From Ignavibacteria bacterium (GTDB lineage: Bacteria > Bacteroidota > Ignavibacteria > Tepidaquicellales > OLB5): a DNA stretch of 64,000 nt. Of this stretch, positions 34,877 through 44,300 are shown one piece after another. Position numbers and translations under genes: made by a program. Each line of letters begins with the position of its first letter. The first letter of the stretch is position 1. The stretch lies in contig JADZAP010000042.1 of NCBI GenBank assembly GCA_020852705.1, positions 58,423 to 122,422 on the forward strand, given 5' to 3'. Under the pieces are notes generated by a model. The model worked only from the letters and a program-made list of their open reading frames with translations. It was not told the DNA's origin and searched no databases.

Positions 34877-35507
34877 AATAATTTTAATAGATGACAGAAT
34901 TAACGAAGATGATAAGAATAGATTACTATCTATTAAGGGATTCAACAACTTCTTTAAAATATTCTCTGAGTTGAGACATGAATTGATAGATGGAAAAATA
35001 AGTATACCTATCTTAGAATCTTCAGATTTGGTAATTTATCATGAATCATTATCCAATAGTATACAAATTAAGGATTTTATTGAAAAAAATAAAATACCGT
35101 TCGTTGTGTTCAGTGGTAGTGGCACTTTTATAAATTCAAAAATATCAAATGATCCCATTGGGTTTAAATTAAAAAGAAAAACTCTATACGCAAACATTAT
35201 GCGTTTATTATTAGATATTCAAAACAACAATACAATTAAGCCAGATATTTTACTTTATGGAAGTTCGGACAAAATAGAAACTATATTGGTATTGAAAGAA
35301 ATATTATATTTGAAACTCTGCAATATTTCTTTAGATAAAATAATAGATCCAAATATACTTGAAAATGAGTATTGTTTCTTAGAATTATTGGAATTATTGG
35401 AAGATGAAAGTTTAATAGATTTAATTGATAACGATAAATCAAAATATACTTATAGGTATTTGTTGTATTGTATTGAAAATTTGATTGAAAATAAACTTTA
35501 TGGATAA
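34866..35507 (+). CDS. Degenerate receiver-domain (REC-like) protein of the retron operon
   Basis: Encodes 213 residues. The N-terminal 85 residues follow the receiver fold: KIILIDDRIN (acidic pair D9-D10), SDLVIYHESL where the phospho-acceptor strand has His in place of Asp, and IPFVVFSGSG in place of the Thr/Ser strand. The rest is helical and unrecognised, with an acidic LELLELLEDESLIDLIDND segment. As the acceptor aspartate is lost it is probably an inactive receiver used for binding. It starts inside the end of the RT gene and overlaps the next gene, so the three are made together. Confidence 0.65.
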   Translation: MVCKIILIDDRINEDDKNRLLSIKGFNNFFKIFSELRHELIDGKISIPILESSDLVIYHESLSNSIQIKDFIEKNKIPFVVFSGSGTFINSKISNDPIGFKLKRKTLYANIMRLLLDIQNNNTIKPDILLYGSSDKIETILVLKEILYLKLCNISLDKIIDPNILENEYCFLELLELLEDESLIDLIDNDKSKYTYRYLLYCIENLIENKLYG

Positions 35508-37407
35508 GAGAATTCTTTTGATTTATGATAATAAGTATGAATTACTGAAAGCAAAACTTCAGGAAAAATTAATTAATTTGCAATTGTGCTATTTTGATGA
35601 ACCTCAAAATTATAACCCGATACATGATTTCATTATCGAAAAAGTTTCTGAAAAGAATTGTGATGTAATTCTAATTCAATGCAGTATAAGTAATATTCAT
35701 ACAAATTATTTAGGTATTGATATTGGTTTACATATTAGATTAACAAGCAAGTTACAAGATAAGATGTATTTACCTTTAGTGTTCTTAACCGCAGATTCAT
35801 ATAAGTACATTTCACATAAAAGACTTGAAGCAGACTTACTGATTTCAAAAGGATGTTATACGATAATACCTAATATTGAGACAATTTTGGATACAATTGG
35901 TAAGGTTACACCTATAAACAAAGAAGTTTATTATAAAGAAGTGCTTCCTAAAATAACAATTAACAAACCACAAGAGTATGGTAATCATTCTCTAGCAAAC
36001 GAATGGGGTGTATATAGACTTGCTGAGGCTGCTAATTTAAACTCGATAAAAAAAGATATTATTGATTTACTTCCGAATATAAATGACATATATGTTAAGT
36101 TTATTTTGCGTAAATCGGAAAATATTATATCTAAAAATGAAACAAGCAATATTATAATACAATCGTCTCACGAAGCTATAAAGAATCCTATTGGCAAACC
36201 ACAAAAATGTTTGTTAATTGATGATCAAGCAGAGCTAGGTTGGGTAATCGTTTTAAAAGGTATTCTTAAGGAATTGAATTCTCAAAATAGTATAGAATAT
36301 ATAAGTAACTTTCATGAAAATGATTATGAAACTGAGGTGATAGAGAAAATTCGTTGTAATGATTTTGATTTGATTTTTTTGGATTTAAGATTACTTAGTT
36401 ATGAAGATACCATGAAATTTGAATTAGTTTCTGAGATTTCAAAATTTAGTGGAGCTAAGTTATTGAAATGTATTAAAGAATATAATCCAGCGATTCAAAT
36501 TATTATGTTTACTGCTTCTAACAAAGCATGGAATATAGAACGATTGTTTGATTTGGGAGCAGATGGATTTTATATAAAAGAATCCCCTAATATTGCGTTA
36601 AGTAATAAATTTAGTAAAGAAAATTACCTAAATTTACATAATTCTATTGTGGAACTGACTAAGCGTGGAGAATACCTGAAATGGTATTGGTCCCATATTA
36701 ATATTATTGAAAAGGAAATTAGGAAGAAATATACAAATACAATAATTTGTGATAGAATCTGCGAAAAGTTAAAAATGTCATTTGGCTTACTTAGAATTAA
36801 GCAAAAGACATTTGATAAAAACTTTATTTATACAGATTTTGAATTAACTTTTTTAACATTATGGAGTTGTTTAAACGAATTTGTTTCAGTAAGAATCACT
36901 GAAGATTATGATTACAATAAGCGACAACAAAAGTCTATGTTTGTAATAAATAACGGAGAACAGAAACACATTATAAAATTTTTAGGTACTAATGAAAAAG
37001 GTGAAGAAATATATAAAACTTGTATAGAGTCATATAGTGATTATGTACCTTCTGACAAATACAAAGCAAGATTCCGTTATGAATTTAAAACTAATCCCGA
37101 TAAAACAATTAATTCTTATAGATTAACTGATAATTTTGATAAGACACCATTACATTCTAATGATCTATCATTTCAATTATCAGCTTACTTGCTTATTAAT
37201 AATTTGAAAAATTTATTAGATGATTTTCATATCTTAAATCATATCAGAAATAAACTAGACTATACACATCCAAACAAAAACTACATTTCAAAATACACAA
37301 TTAATAAAGGTAGGGATACAGAACTTGCCAAAAAAGACTGCATAGAGATGTTTAAGTTTCTATTCATACTTTTTACAGATTGTAAAATAGAGGATCCTCA
37401 AGTATGA
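35500..37407 (+). CDS. Receiver protein with a C-terminal HEPN-like domain, candidate effector
   Basis: I start at the ATG at 35500 (635 residues), overlapping the previous stop by 8 bases; a TTG at 35485 is possible. Residues 1-130 look like a degenerate receiver (RILLIYDN...CDVILIQCS...PLVFLTADS). Residues 236-365 are a canonical receiver with D241-D242, acceptor D295 (LIFLDLRL), T338 (MFTAS) and K360 (GADGFYIKES). Residues about 380-635 are mainly helical; near the end LLDDFHILNHIRNKLDYTH contains R583-x6-H590, the R-x4-6-H active-site pattern of HEPN ribonucleases. A phosphorylatable receiver controlling an RNase would make this the toxin or effector of the retron. The HEPN call rests on motif and position, not on alignment. 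Confidence 0.7.
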   Translation: MDKRILLIYDNKYELLKAKLQEKLINLQLCYFDEPQNYNPIHDFIIEKVSEKNCDVILIQCSISNIHTNYLGIDIGLHIRLTSKLQDKMYLPLVFLTADSYKYISHKRLEADLLISKGCYTIIPNIETILDTIGKVTPINKEVYYKEVLPKITINKPQEYGNHSLANEWGVYRLAEAANLNSIKKDIIDLLPNINDIYVKFILRKSENIISKNETSNIIIQSSHEAIKNPIGKPQKCLLIDDQAELGWVIVLKGILKELNSQNSIEYISNFHENDYETEVIEKIRCNDFDLIFLDLRLLSYEDTMKFELVSEISKFSGAKLLKCIKEYNPAIQIIMFTASNKAWNIERLFDLGADGFYIKESPNIALSNKFSKENYLNLHNSIVELTKRGEYLKWYWSHINIIEKEIRKKYTNTIICDRICEKLKMSFGLLRIKQKTFDKNFIYTDFELTFLTLWSCLNEFVSVRITEDYDYNKRQQKSMFVINNGEQKHIIKFLGTNEKGEEIYKTCIESYSDYVPSDKYKARFRYEFKTNPDKTINSYRLTDNFDKTPLHSNDLSFQLSAYLLINNLKNLLDDFHILNHIRNKLDYTHPNKNYISKYTINKGRDTELAKKDCIEMFKFLFILFTDCKIEDPQV

Positions 37408-37447
37408 TTTTTCCATGCAAATGATTTCATTTTATATTTCCACAACA

Positions 37448-37490
37448 TTGCCGCTATAATACACCTTAAATTTCATTATATATTTGTATA
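37448..37490 (+). promoter_or_regulatory. Second copy of the retron promoter motifs, before the OB-fold gene
   Basis: TTGCCG at 37448-37453 is followed by TATATTTGTATA at 37479-37490, the same 12-mer as at 32516-32527; the spacing from motif to -7 box (25 bases) compares with 26 from the second TTGCCG there. Also TGCCGCTATA here recurs in the msd arm (32623-32632). The gene starts 24 bases downstream, suggesting co-regulation with the retron. Confidence 0.55.
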
Positions 37491-37513
37491 GTTAAATTAA
37501 TTATACAAATACT

Positions 37514-37879
37514 ATGAAAATAGATTTTACAATTCCTAAAAACACAATATTAACCGAGGGTATACATACCGTAAAGGTTACTGGTATTACAATAGGCACT
37601 AACCTAAAAACAGGCAACAAATTTTTTAAATGTGTCTTTTCAAATAAAGAAGGTTTCTTACCTCAGTGGTTCTATATTACAGATGGCTCAAAACCATTTT
37701 TGAGGAAATTATTCAATGCTTGTGGGATATATGATGATATTGCAGAAGTAAAAGATTTGCTGAATAAAGAATTGAAAATTCAAGTAGTTTATAAAAATCT
37801 TATAAACCCTGTAACAGGAGAAATTACAAAAGAAATTTCTTCTTGTGTGAATTTTGAATTTTTAAATAATTTTAATTAA
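37514..37879 (+). CDS. Small OB-fold, ssDNA-binding-like protein (DUF669-like)
   Basis: Encodes 121 residues. Its pattern of strands (GIHTVKVTGITIGTN, KTGNKFFKCVFSNKEGF, LPQWFYITDGSK), the FLRKLFNACGI helix (63-72) and the LLNKELKIQVVYKN strand resemble phage DUF669-type single-strand-binding proteins with an OB fold. No acidic SSB tail is present (it ends NFEFLNNFN). Beside a system that produces single-stranded DNA, binding msDNA or its product is a reasonable guess. It has its own promoter copy of the retron motifs, which ties it to the system rather than to the propeller gene after it. Confidence 0.6.
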   Translation: MKIDFTIPKNTILTEGIHTVKVTGITIGTNLKTGNKFFKCVFSNKEGFLPQWFYITDGSKPFLRKLFNACGIYDDIAEVKDLLNKELKIQVVYKNLINPVTGEITKEISSCVNFEFLNNFN

Positions 37880-37903
37880 TTTTGTAAAATATATTTTAAT
37901 CAA

Positions 37904-38815
37904 ATGAAAATAATTAAAAGTATTCTTTTTATTTTTATATTCTTAAACATTATATTTATACGTTACGCTTACAGTCAATGGATAAAGAGTGATAAAGGAA
38001 TCGAAGGAAAACAGATATATTCCTTAGCGTATAATAATAAGTATATTTTTGCAGGAAGTATAAATAATAATTCAGGAATTTATAGATCTAATGATACCGG
38101 GAAAAGTTGGGTACAGGTATTACCAAGTGTAAACAGAATAATTAACCTGATCGTAAAAGATAGTGTAGTGGTGGCTGCTGCGGATAACGATGGTATTTAT
38201 GTTTCAATTAATAACGGAGATAAAGATACATGGAATCAAAAATTAAATGGGAGCAAAATTTATGCTGTTGCTAACAGCGGAGAAGTATTTTATGCCGGAA
38301 CCATCGGAAAAAAACTTTATAAATCAATTGATAAAGGGAAAGAATGGAATTATGTTTCTGATACACCGGAGCAGATATGGTCACTAATTGCATTTGATGG
38401 AATTATTCTTGCGGGAACAACAAAAGGAATTTATTTTTCATATAATGGAGGTGTTAAATGGCAGAAATCTGATTCAGCTTCAGGTTTAGTAATTTCTTTT
38501 TCGCGCCATGGTAATAAAATTTTTGCAGGTACTCACACAAGCGGTATTTACCGTTCAACTAACGATGGTGTTAATTGGACGTCGTATAGCACTAAAGATA
38601 TTGACAATTATTTATTAACCTTAGAAAACTTCTTAATCTCGGGCACCTATCAGGGTGGGGTTGTTGTATATTCTTGTAACTCTTCAGAACGAAGAAATGA
38701 AGGATTAGGAAATAAATCTGTTTACACAATAATTAATATTAACGAAGAAATATTTATTGGAACGGGAAATAGTGTTTACAGAAGAACACTTTGTATTAAT
38801 CCATTTTCAAAATAA
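37904..38815 (+). CDS. Secreted YCF48/BNR-type propeller without sorting domain
   Basis: Encodes 303 residues: a signal peptide (about 1-26), then repeats such as GIYRSNDTGKSWVQV, KLYKSIDKGKEWNYV and GIYRSTNDGVNWTSY at about 40-residue intervals, typical of YCF48/BNR propellers. The C-terminus (RRTLCINPFSK) has no T9SS sorting domain, unlike the three similar secreted proteins in this window, so it may have lost it or stay periplasmic. It starts 24 bases after the OB-fold gene but looks functionally separate. Confidence 0.75.
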   Translation: MKIIKSILFIFIFLNIIFIRYAYSQWIKSDKGIEGKQIYSLAYNNKYIFAGSINNNSGIYRSNDTGKSWVQVLPSVNRIINLIVKDSVVVAAADNDGIYVSINNGDKDTWNQKLNGSKIYAVANSGEVFYAGTIGKKLYKSIDKGKEWNYVSDTPEQIWSLIAFDGIILAGTTKGIYFSYNGGVKWQKSDSASGLVISFSRHGNKIFAGTHTSGIYRSTNDGVNWTSYSTKDIDNYLLTLENFLISGTYQGGVVVYSCNSSERRNEGLGNKSVYTIININEEIFIGTGNSVYRRTLCINPFSK

Positions 38816-38962
38816 AGGTAAAAATATCAGGTAATTTCTCAGTAATCCTGTCAATAACACCTCAAAAACGGGCTAAAACGGACAATTTGGCGTTATATTT
38901 TAAGGGTTTTTGTTGATTTAAATTGCATTTCTATATCAACCTATAATCATATAAAACAAAAA

Positions 38963-39010
38963 AACCTGCTTGCCTAATAATATTTAGATAATTATTAAAA
39001 CAAACAGGTT
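38963..39010 (-). terminator. Intrinsic terminator of the lipoprotein gene
   Basis: AACCTG and CAGGTT, with near-matching TTG/CAA inside, form a stem around an AT-rich loop. On the minus strand the stem is followed by a run of T, so it ends the gene at 39062-39784. Confidence 0.6.
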
Positions 39011-39061
39011 AAATTTATCTATAATATGTAATATTACATATTATCATTTAAAAAATAAAAA

Positions 39062-39784
39062 TTATTTTTTCCTTCTCAGTCTTACCGAAAACATCATCAT
39101 TCCCGCAAGTGCTAATAACGGAAACTCCATGCCAAACAAACCGCATTTTTTGCCTTCATTTTTTACAGTTGCTGTCATTTCAAGATCATTTTTTAAATCT
39201 GATAATTTCTTTTCATAAACAACTTTCTGACCGTCTTTCCTTCCGTTTGTTTTAAGTACTTCTGCCGGAAAATCAAATTCGTAGTTTAATACAATATCAT
39301 CTGAGCCCATATTCTTTGCATTGGAAGTATCTTTTGGAACCGTGTAACTGAAATCCATTCCGTCTTTTCCTTCCTTCCATGATGCTTTAATCTTTTCAAA
39401 TCCCTTAGCACTGTTTATATCATTTATATTCTTAAAAGTAAGTTCAACAGTAGCATGTCTGGTGGAGTCATCAAGTTTATCTTCTAGTTTAACACTTTTT
39501 ACATCTGTATTGGATGATGAATAGTTGCTCTTTGCCTTAGCTTCATCAAAGCTAAAACCGCCAAGCTCTGTGCTTGATTTTAAATTAGACATTTTTGTCC
39601 AGTAATGCACGGTCATTGAACCTGAGCCATCCTGCTTTAATACAGTTTTTTGTTCAAAGTTCACACATCCCGAAAGATATAATGCCATTGCAATAAGTAT
39701 TGAAGAAAATAAAAATATTTTCTTTGGCATAATAAAGCTTAAAGCAACTCCTCTTTTGCTGCTGAATCTTTCTTTGTTTAACAT
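39062..39784 (-). CDS. Lipoprotein with C-terminal membrane segment
   Basis: Encodes 240 residues. The start at 39784 is supported by AAGGAG 5 bases upstream (39790-39795). After an 18-residue lead comes MPKKIFLFSSILIAMALYLSGC, a lipobox ending LSGC, so it should be lipid-anchored after cleavage. The middle, with VNFEQKTVLKQDGSGSMTVHYW, recalls LppM-like/DUF3153 lipoproteins. A hydrophobic helix (LLALAGMMMFSV) and RLRRKK close the protein, like a second anchor. Function unknown; the combination of lipobox and C-terminal helix is uncommon. Confidence 0.7.
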   Translation of the reverse strand: MLNKERFSSKRGVALSFIMPKKIFLFSSILIAMALYLSGCVNFEQKTVLKQDGSGSMTVHYWTKMSNLKSSTELGGFSFDEAKAKSNYSSSNTDVKSVKLEDKLDDSTRHATVELTFKNINDINSAKGFEKIKASWKEGKDGMDFSYTVPKDTSNAKNMGSDDIVLNYEFDFPAEVLKTNGRKDGQKVVYEKKLSDLKNDLEMTATVKNEGKKCGLFGMEFPLLALAGMMMFSVRLRRKK

Positions 39785-40025
39785 TTTTTCTCCTTTAGAA
39801 ATGTTTTATTAAATAAATAATTATGATATATAATTAACAGAAATTAACTTTGCCAAAAATTTAAAATAATATATATTTTTCAGTATAATATAGGTTTAAA
39901 CATCGGAACAAAAAACTGCAAATTAAACACACTCTTAAATATAGATAATTGTTTATTTATATTTTATATTAAATAATATTCAAAAATAACAAAAAATATT
40001 AAGAGAGTATTTCACTTTTTCAGTC

Positions 40026-40766
40026 TTATTTTAATTTCTTTCTGGAAACCCCAATTTTACCGGCACGAGTAATAATTGAATCTATACTCCTGTTCATTTT
40101 TTCAGCTATTTCTTTTGTAGGCATCTTTTTATAATGCTGTGATAAAAAATTATCATCTGCCACTAACCACGGTCTTGGTGTTGTTCTTAACTTTAGCCCT
40201 AATCTTCTTGCTTTATGCTGAATTGCCATAACTGTCATATTAAGGTCTTTTGCTATATTAATGTATGATTTCTTCTTATAGTTTTTCTTTAGATATTTTG
40301 TTTCCACTTCTGTCCACTCATGCCAAACTTCAGGTCTTCTGATTCCCATTTTCCATGCTTGAAAATGTGCTGCAGATTTTGTTTTATTAAGCATTTTGGC
40401 AATTTCATCCATTGAGTATCTTTCATCTGTCCATAATTTTTTAAGGAGGTTAAGCTCTTCATCTGCCCATTTTTTGGGCATCGGAACAATTAATCCCATA
40501 AGTCTTGCTTTATTGCTTACAGATGTAATGCTTCTCTTTAAAGAGCGGGCAATTGAATCAACCGGCTTTTTATTATAATTTTTCTTTAAATAATTTATTT
40601 CAAACTCTCCCCAGCGTTTTAATCCTTCATATTTAATTCCAAGTGATTTTGCCTTTGTTACAACAGAAGGTACAGGATGTCCGGTTTTTTGGGATACATA
40701 TTTAGCGCCTCTTGTTGGATAATTTCTTCTTAAGTTACTAAGTTCATTTGCTTTCCATCTATTCAT
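40026..40766 (-). CDS. Five-repeat SANT/Myb-like DNA-binding protein
   Basis: Encodes 246 residues made of five tandem repeats of about 48 residues. Each has a Trp/acidic start (W-x-x-x-E), L-x-x-x-Y/W before a second helix, and a third helix ending KARxLGL or its variants: KAKSLGI, KARLMGL, AWKMGI, KARRLGL, RAGKIGV. This is the three-helix pattern of Myb/SANT-like HTH units, in which the third helix binds DNA. Single or double repeats are common in bacteria; five in a row without any other domain is not. It likely binds a long or repeated DNA site. No partner gene is adjacent. Confidence 0.75.
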   Translation of the reverse strand: MNRWKANELSNLRRNYPTRGAKYVSQKTGHPVPSVVTKAKSLGIKYEGLKRWGEFEINYLKKNYNKKPVDSIARSLKRSITSVSNKARLMGLIVPMPKKWADEELNLLKKLWTDERYSMDEIAKMLNKTKSAAHFQAWKMGIRRPEVWHEWTEVETKYLKKNYKKKSYINIAKDLNMTVMAIQHKARRLGLKLRTTPRPWLVADDNFLSQHYKKMPTKEIAEKMNRSIDSIITRAGKIGVSRKKLK

Positions 40767-40900
40767 AAAATCATTATTTATTTAATTTTTCGGAATGACT
40801 TTGATAGCTTAAATTTACTTTAATATTTTTAAACTTTTTAGTCAGTTGTTAATCTTTAACTTAACACTTATACCCCTAAAAGCTCATTGGATATTAAAAA

Positions 40901-40928
40901 AAGCTTTGTTCACCAAAGAACAAAGCTT
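40901..40928 (-). terminator. Intrinsic terminator of the small membrane protein gene
   Basis: AAGCTTTGTTC and GAACAAAGCTT form an 11-bp stem with a 6-nt loop; on the minus strand a T-run follows. It lies just after the stop of the gene at 40958. Confidence 0.75.
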
Positions 40929-40957
40929 ATATTTTTAAAAAAGTAAGTTAAAAAAAT

Positions 40958-41092
40958 TTAACCAAAAATGAACCCGATAACAATTATTACAAACATAATT
41001 GCAATTGTAGCGCCAATATACAAATTGCTGCTTTTTTTAACTTCCATCATTTGATTATTGGTGATCTGGTTGTTAATTTCCTGTGTATTCAT
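40958..41092 (-). CDS. Small single-pass membrane protein
   Basis: A 44-residue frame, MNTQEINNQITNN followed by VKKSSNLYIGATIAIMFVIIVIGFIFG. The head is polar and the last 22 residues form one membrane helix. A purine-rich GGAGGAAG lies about 10 bases upstream, and a strong terminator lies 30 bases after the stop, both of which argue for a real gene. No homologue comes to mind. Confidence 0.55.
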   Translation of the reverse strand: MNTQEINNQITNNQMMEVKKSSNLYIGATIAIMFVIIVIGFIFG

Positions 41093-41315
41093 TTTTCTGA
41101 TTCTTCCTCCGTACAGAATTATTTAATTTGTTAAAATAAAATTACTTCGGGCAAACTGTATTAACAATCACCTTTATCGGTTATATTCACTGTAAGTATA
41201 TTATAAATAATGTTGTAAGGGTTTTAGCTATTGTATTTTAAAAATTAAATAATTTGAGCAGCAATAAAAATCTTAATAAATAAACAGATTTATTTATAAA
41301 TTGATATAAAATAAA

Positions 41316-41339
41316 AAAAGAGGCTTTTACAACTCTTTT
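41316..41339 (-). terminator. Intrinsic terminator of the 2-oxoglutarate dehydrogenase gene
   Basis: AAAAGAG and CTCTTTT form a 7-bp stem; on the minus strand a T-run follows. It lies just after the stop codon of the gene at 41363. Confidence 0.65.
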
Positions 41340-41362
41340 ATTTTGACTATAATAAATTATAC

Positions 41363-44300
41363 TTATTTTATATCAACCACTTTTTTAACTTCCGCAAATG
41401 CTTCTGCAAGCAGACGTTTTTGAGTTTGGTTGAATATAGAGTTTGAGCCCGGTGCAGGTGCAGGACTTTCATCACGGCTTACACCGTAAAGTGTCATTTT
41501 ACTGCCAAGCTCACGTAAGTCACGTTTAAGTCTGTATGACATAAATATAAGTGCCCCCATGTTATGCGGTTCTTCCTGTGCCCAAAAAACTTCAACAGCA
41601 TTTTCATAAGTTTTAAGAACTGCTTTAATTTCTTCTGAAGGATATGGATAATATCTTTCAATCCTAACAATTGCAGTATTAGTAATATTATTTTCTTTCC
41701 TGTATTTTGCAAGGTCATAATAGAATTTACCGCTGGTAAATATAACACGCTTTACTTTGGATTTGTTTGTTAAAATTTCATCATCAATAACCAGCTTGTA
41801 ATGACCGCCTAAAAATTCATCTTTGCGGCTTCTTGCCTCATGCAGCCTTAAAAGGCTCTTTGGCGTCATTATTATCAAGGGTCTGCGGTTTTTATATTTA
41901 CCCTGCGTTCTTAATAAATAATAATATTGTGCCGGAGTAGATGGATTGCATATAGTAATGTTATCTTCTGCACACAAAGTTAAAAATCTTTCTAGCCTTG
42001 CACTCGAGTGTTCCGGTCCCTGCCCTTCCTGTCCATGCGGAAGCAGCATTACCAGATTAGAGGGCAGATTCCATTTATCATAAGATGCAGTTATAAAGTT
42101 ATCAATAATAACCTGGGCTGCATTTGCAAAATCTCCAAACTGTGCTTCCCAAAGCACCAGAGAGAGCGGATCTGCGGTACTGTAACCAAACTCAAATCCC
42201 AGAACAGCAGCTTCTGAAAGAAGACTGTCTAACGGTTCAATTTTAGCAAGTTCAGGCGCAATGTAATTATGTGGAATAATTTCTTCCTCAGTTTCCATAT
42301 CCATTAACACAATATGTCTTTGTGAAAATGTTCCTCTTGCACTATCTTGCCCGCTTAATCTGACGGGAATTCCCTCTAAAAGCAGTGTCCCAAATGCAAG
42401 AGCTTCTGCAAATGCCCAATCAACCATAACATCGCCTGTTAAAAACTCTCTGCGTGATTCTATAAATTTTTTTAGTTTTGGATGAATGTGAAAATTTTGA
42501 GGCAGTGTTGTAATTGCATCAACCACTTTATTCAGATCATCCTTTGAAATTTGCTGAATTTGGTGAGATCTCAATACCTTGATCTGAGCATCCGTCAACC
42601 TAACCGGTGTATCAGCCTTAAATTCAGCTTCAACTTCATGAGCTTCTTCATAACCTTTATCCATTACTTTAAATATTTCATCTTCCATCTGCTTAACATC
42701 TGCACTTGTAATAATTTTTTCTTTAAGCAGCTTATCCTGATAAATATTTTTTACCGTTGGATGGTTTTTTATTGCTTTATAAAGTATTGGCTGAGTAAAT
42801 GCAGGTTCATCTGATTCATTATGTCCAAGCCTGCGGAAACTGTAAACATCAATAACTACATCTTTATGAAACATCATCCTGTATTCATAAGCAAGTTTTG
42901 TAACAAAAAGTGTAGCTTCAGGGTCATCACCATTAACGTGAAATATTGGAGCTTGCACCATTTTAGCAACATCTGAAGCATAAACTGTTGAGCGTGCATC
43001 AACCGGGCTAGTAGTAAAACCAATTTGATTATTAATGATTATGTGAATTGTTCCGCCCGTGCTGTACCCTCTTAACTGAGAAAGATTTAAAGTTTCTGTA
43101 ACTATTCCTTGACCTGCAATTGCGGCATCACCGTGAATTAATATGGGTATATATTTATTTCTTTCCACATCCTTCATCATTGTTTGCTTCGCGCGGATAA
43201 TTCCTTCTACTACCGGGTTAACAAACTCAAGGTGGCTTGGGTTAGATGCTACTGATACATTTATTTCATCACCGTAAATAGTCTTATAAACACCAGATGC
43301 ACCGAGATGATATTTAACATCACCTGAACCTTCAACAGAATCTATATCCATAATATCTTCAAATTCAGAAAAAATTTCCTGTAAATCTTTACCTATAATA
43401 TTTGCAAGTACATTAAGTCTGCCTCTGTGTGCCATGCCAAGCACAAGTTCATCTACTTTGTCTCTGGCTGCCAGACCTAAAAGGTAATCAATAACAGGGA
43501 TAATGGTTTCAGAACCCTCAAGGGAAAATCTCTTATGCCCAATGTATTTTTTTTCTATATATTTTTCAAAATGTTCTGCCTGTATGAGCTTAAAAAGAAT
43601 ATGTTTCTTTTCATTCTCAAAAAAGGAAGGTTGATTTTTAATAGGCTCCATTTTTTCCTGAAGCCATAGTTTTTCTTTAGGATCCTGGATATGCATATAC
43701 TCTACGCCAATATTCTCACAGTATGTTTTCTGAAGTATATCCATAATTTCTCTCAATGTAGCTGTTCTTAATCCTGCCAATACTGGAGTAATAAACTGCC
43801 TGTCGTAATCCCATACAGTAAAACCATACGAATTGGGGTCAAGCTCAGGATGATATTTTGCCATCGGCTTTAGCGGATCTAAATTAGCCAATAGGTGACC
43901 ACGCACCCTGTACATATTTATAAGCTGTATTGTTTTTGCCTGTTTTTCAATTTCTTCAAGGTTATCTATACCATCAAAGTTTTCGGGATTATTATCCAAT
44001 TTCCAAACAACCGGTTTAACCGGCATTTTGAAGTCAGCAAATATTACATCATAAAAACCTTCTTCACCTATCAAAAGTTTATGTATCTTCTGCAAAAACA
44101 TTCCTGACTCAGCACCCTGAATTATCCTATGATCATAAGTACTCGTAATGTTCATAATCTTACTAATTCCAAGCATTGTGATAATATCTTTTGTGACTGC
44201 CTGATATTCTGCTGGATAGTCTAATGCACCGGTTGCTATAATTGCACCTTGTCCAAGCATAAGTCTTGGCTGAGATGCTGCCGTGCCAATAGTACCCGGA

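Noticed and set aside
35485..35499. TTG start for the receiver-HEPN protein
   Set aside because: An ATG 15 bases on gives a normal receiver start (MDKRILLIYD); the TTG adds only five residues.
31137..39061. Integrative element with att repeats at the tRNA-Pro gene
   Set aside because: No integrase and no second copy of the tRNA end was found up to 39 kb; only a suggestive location remains.
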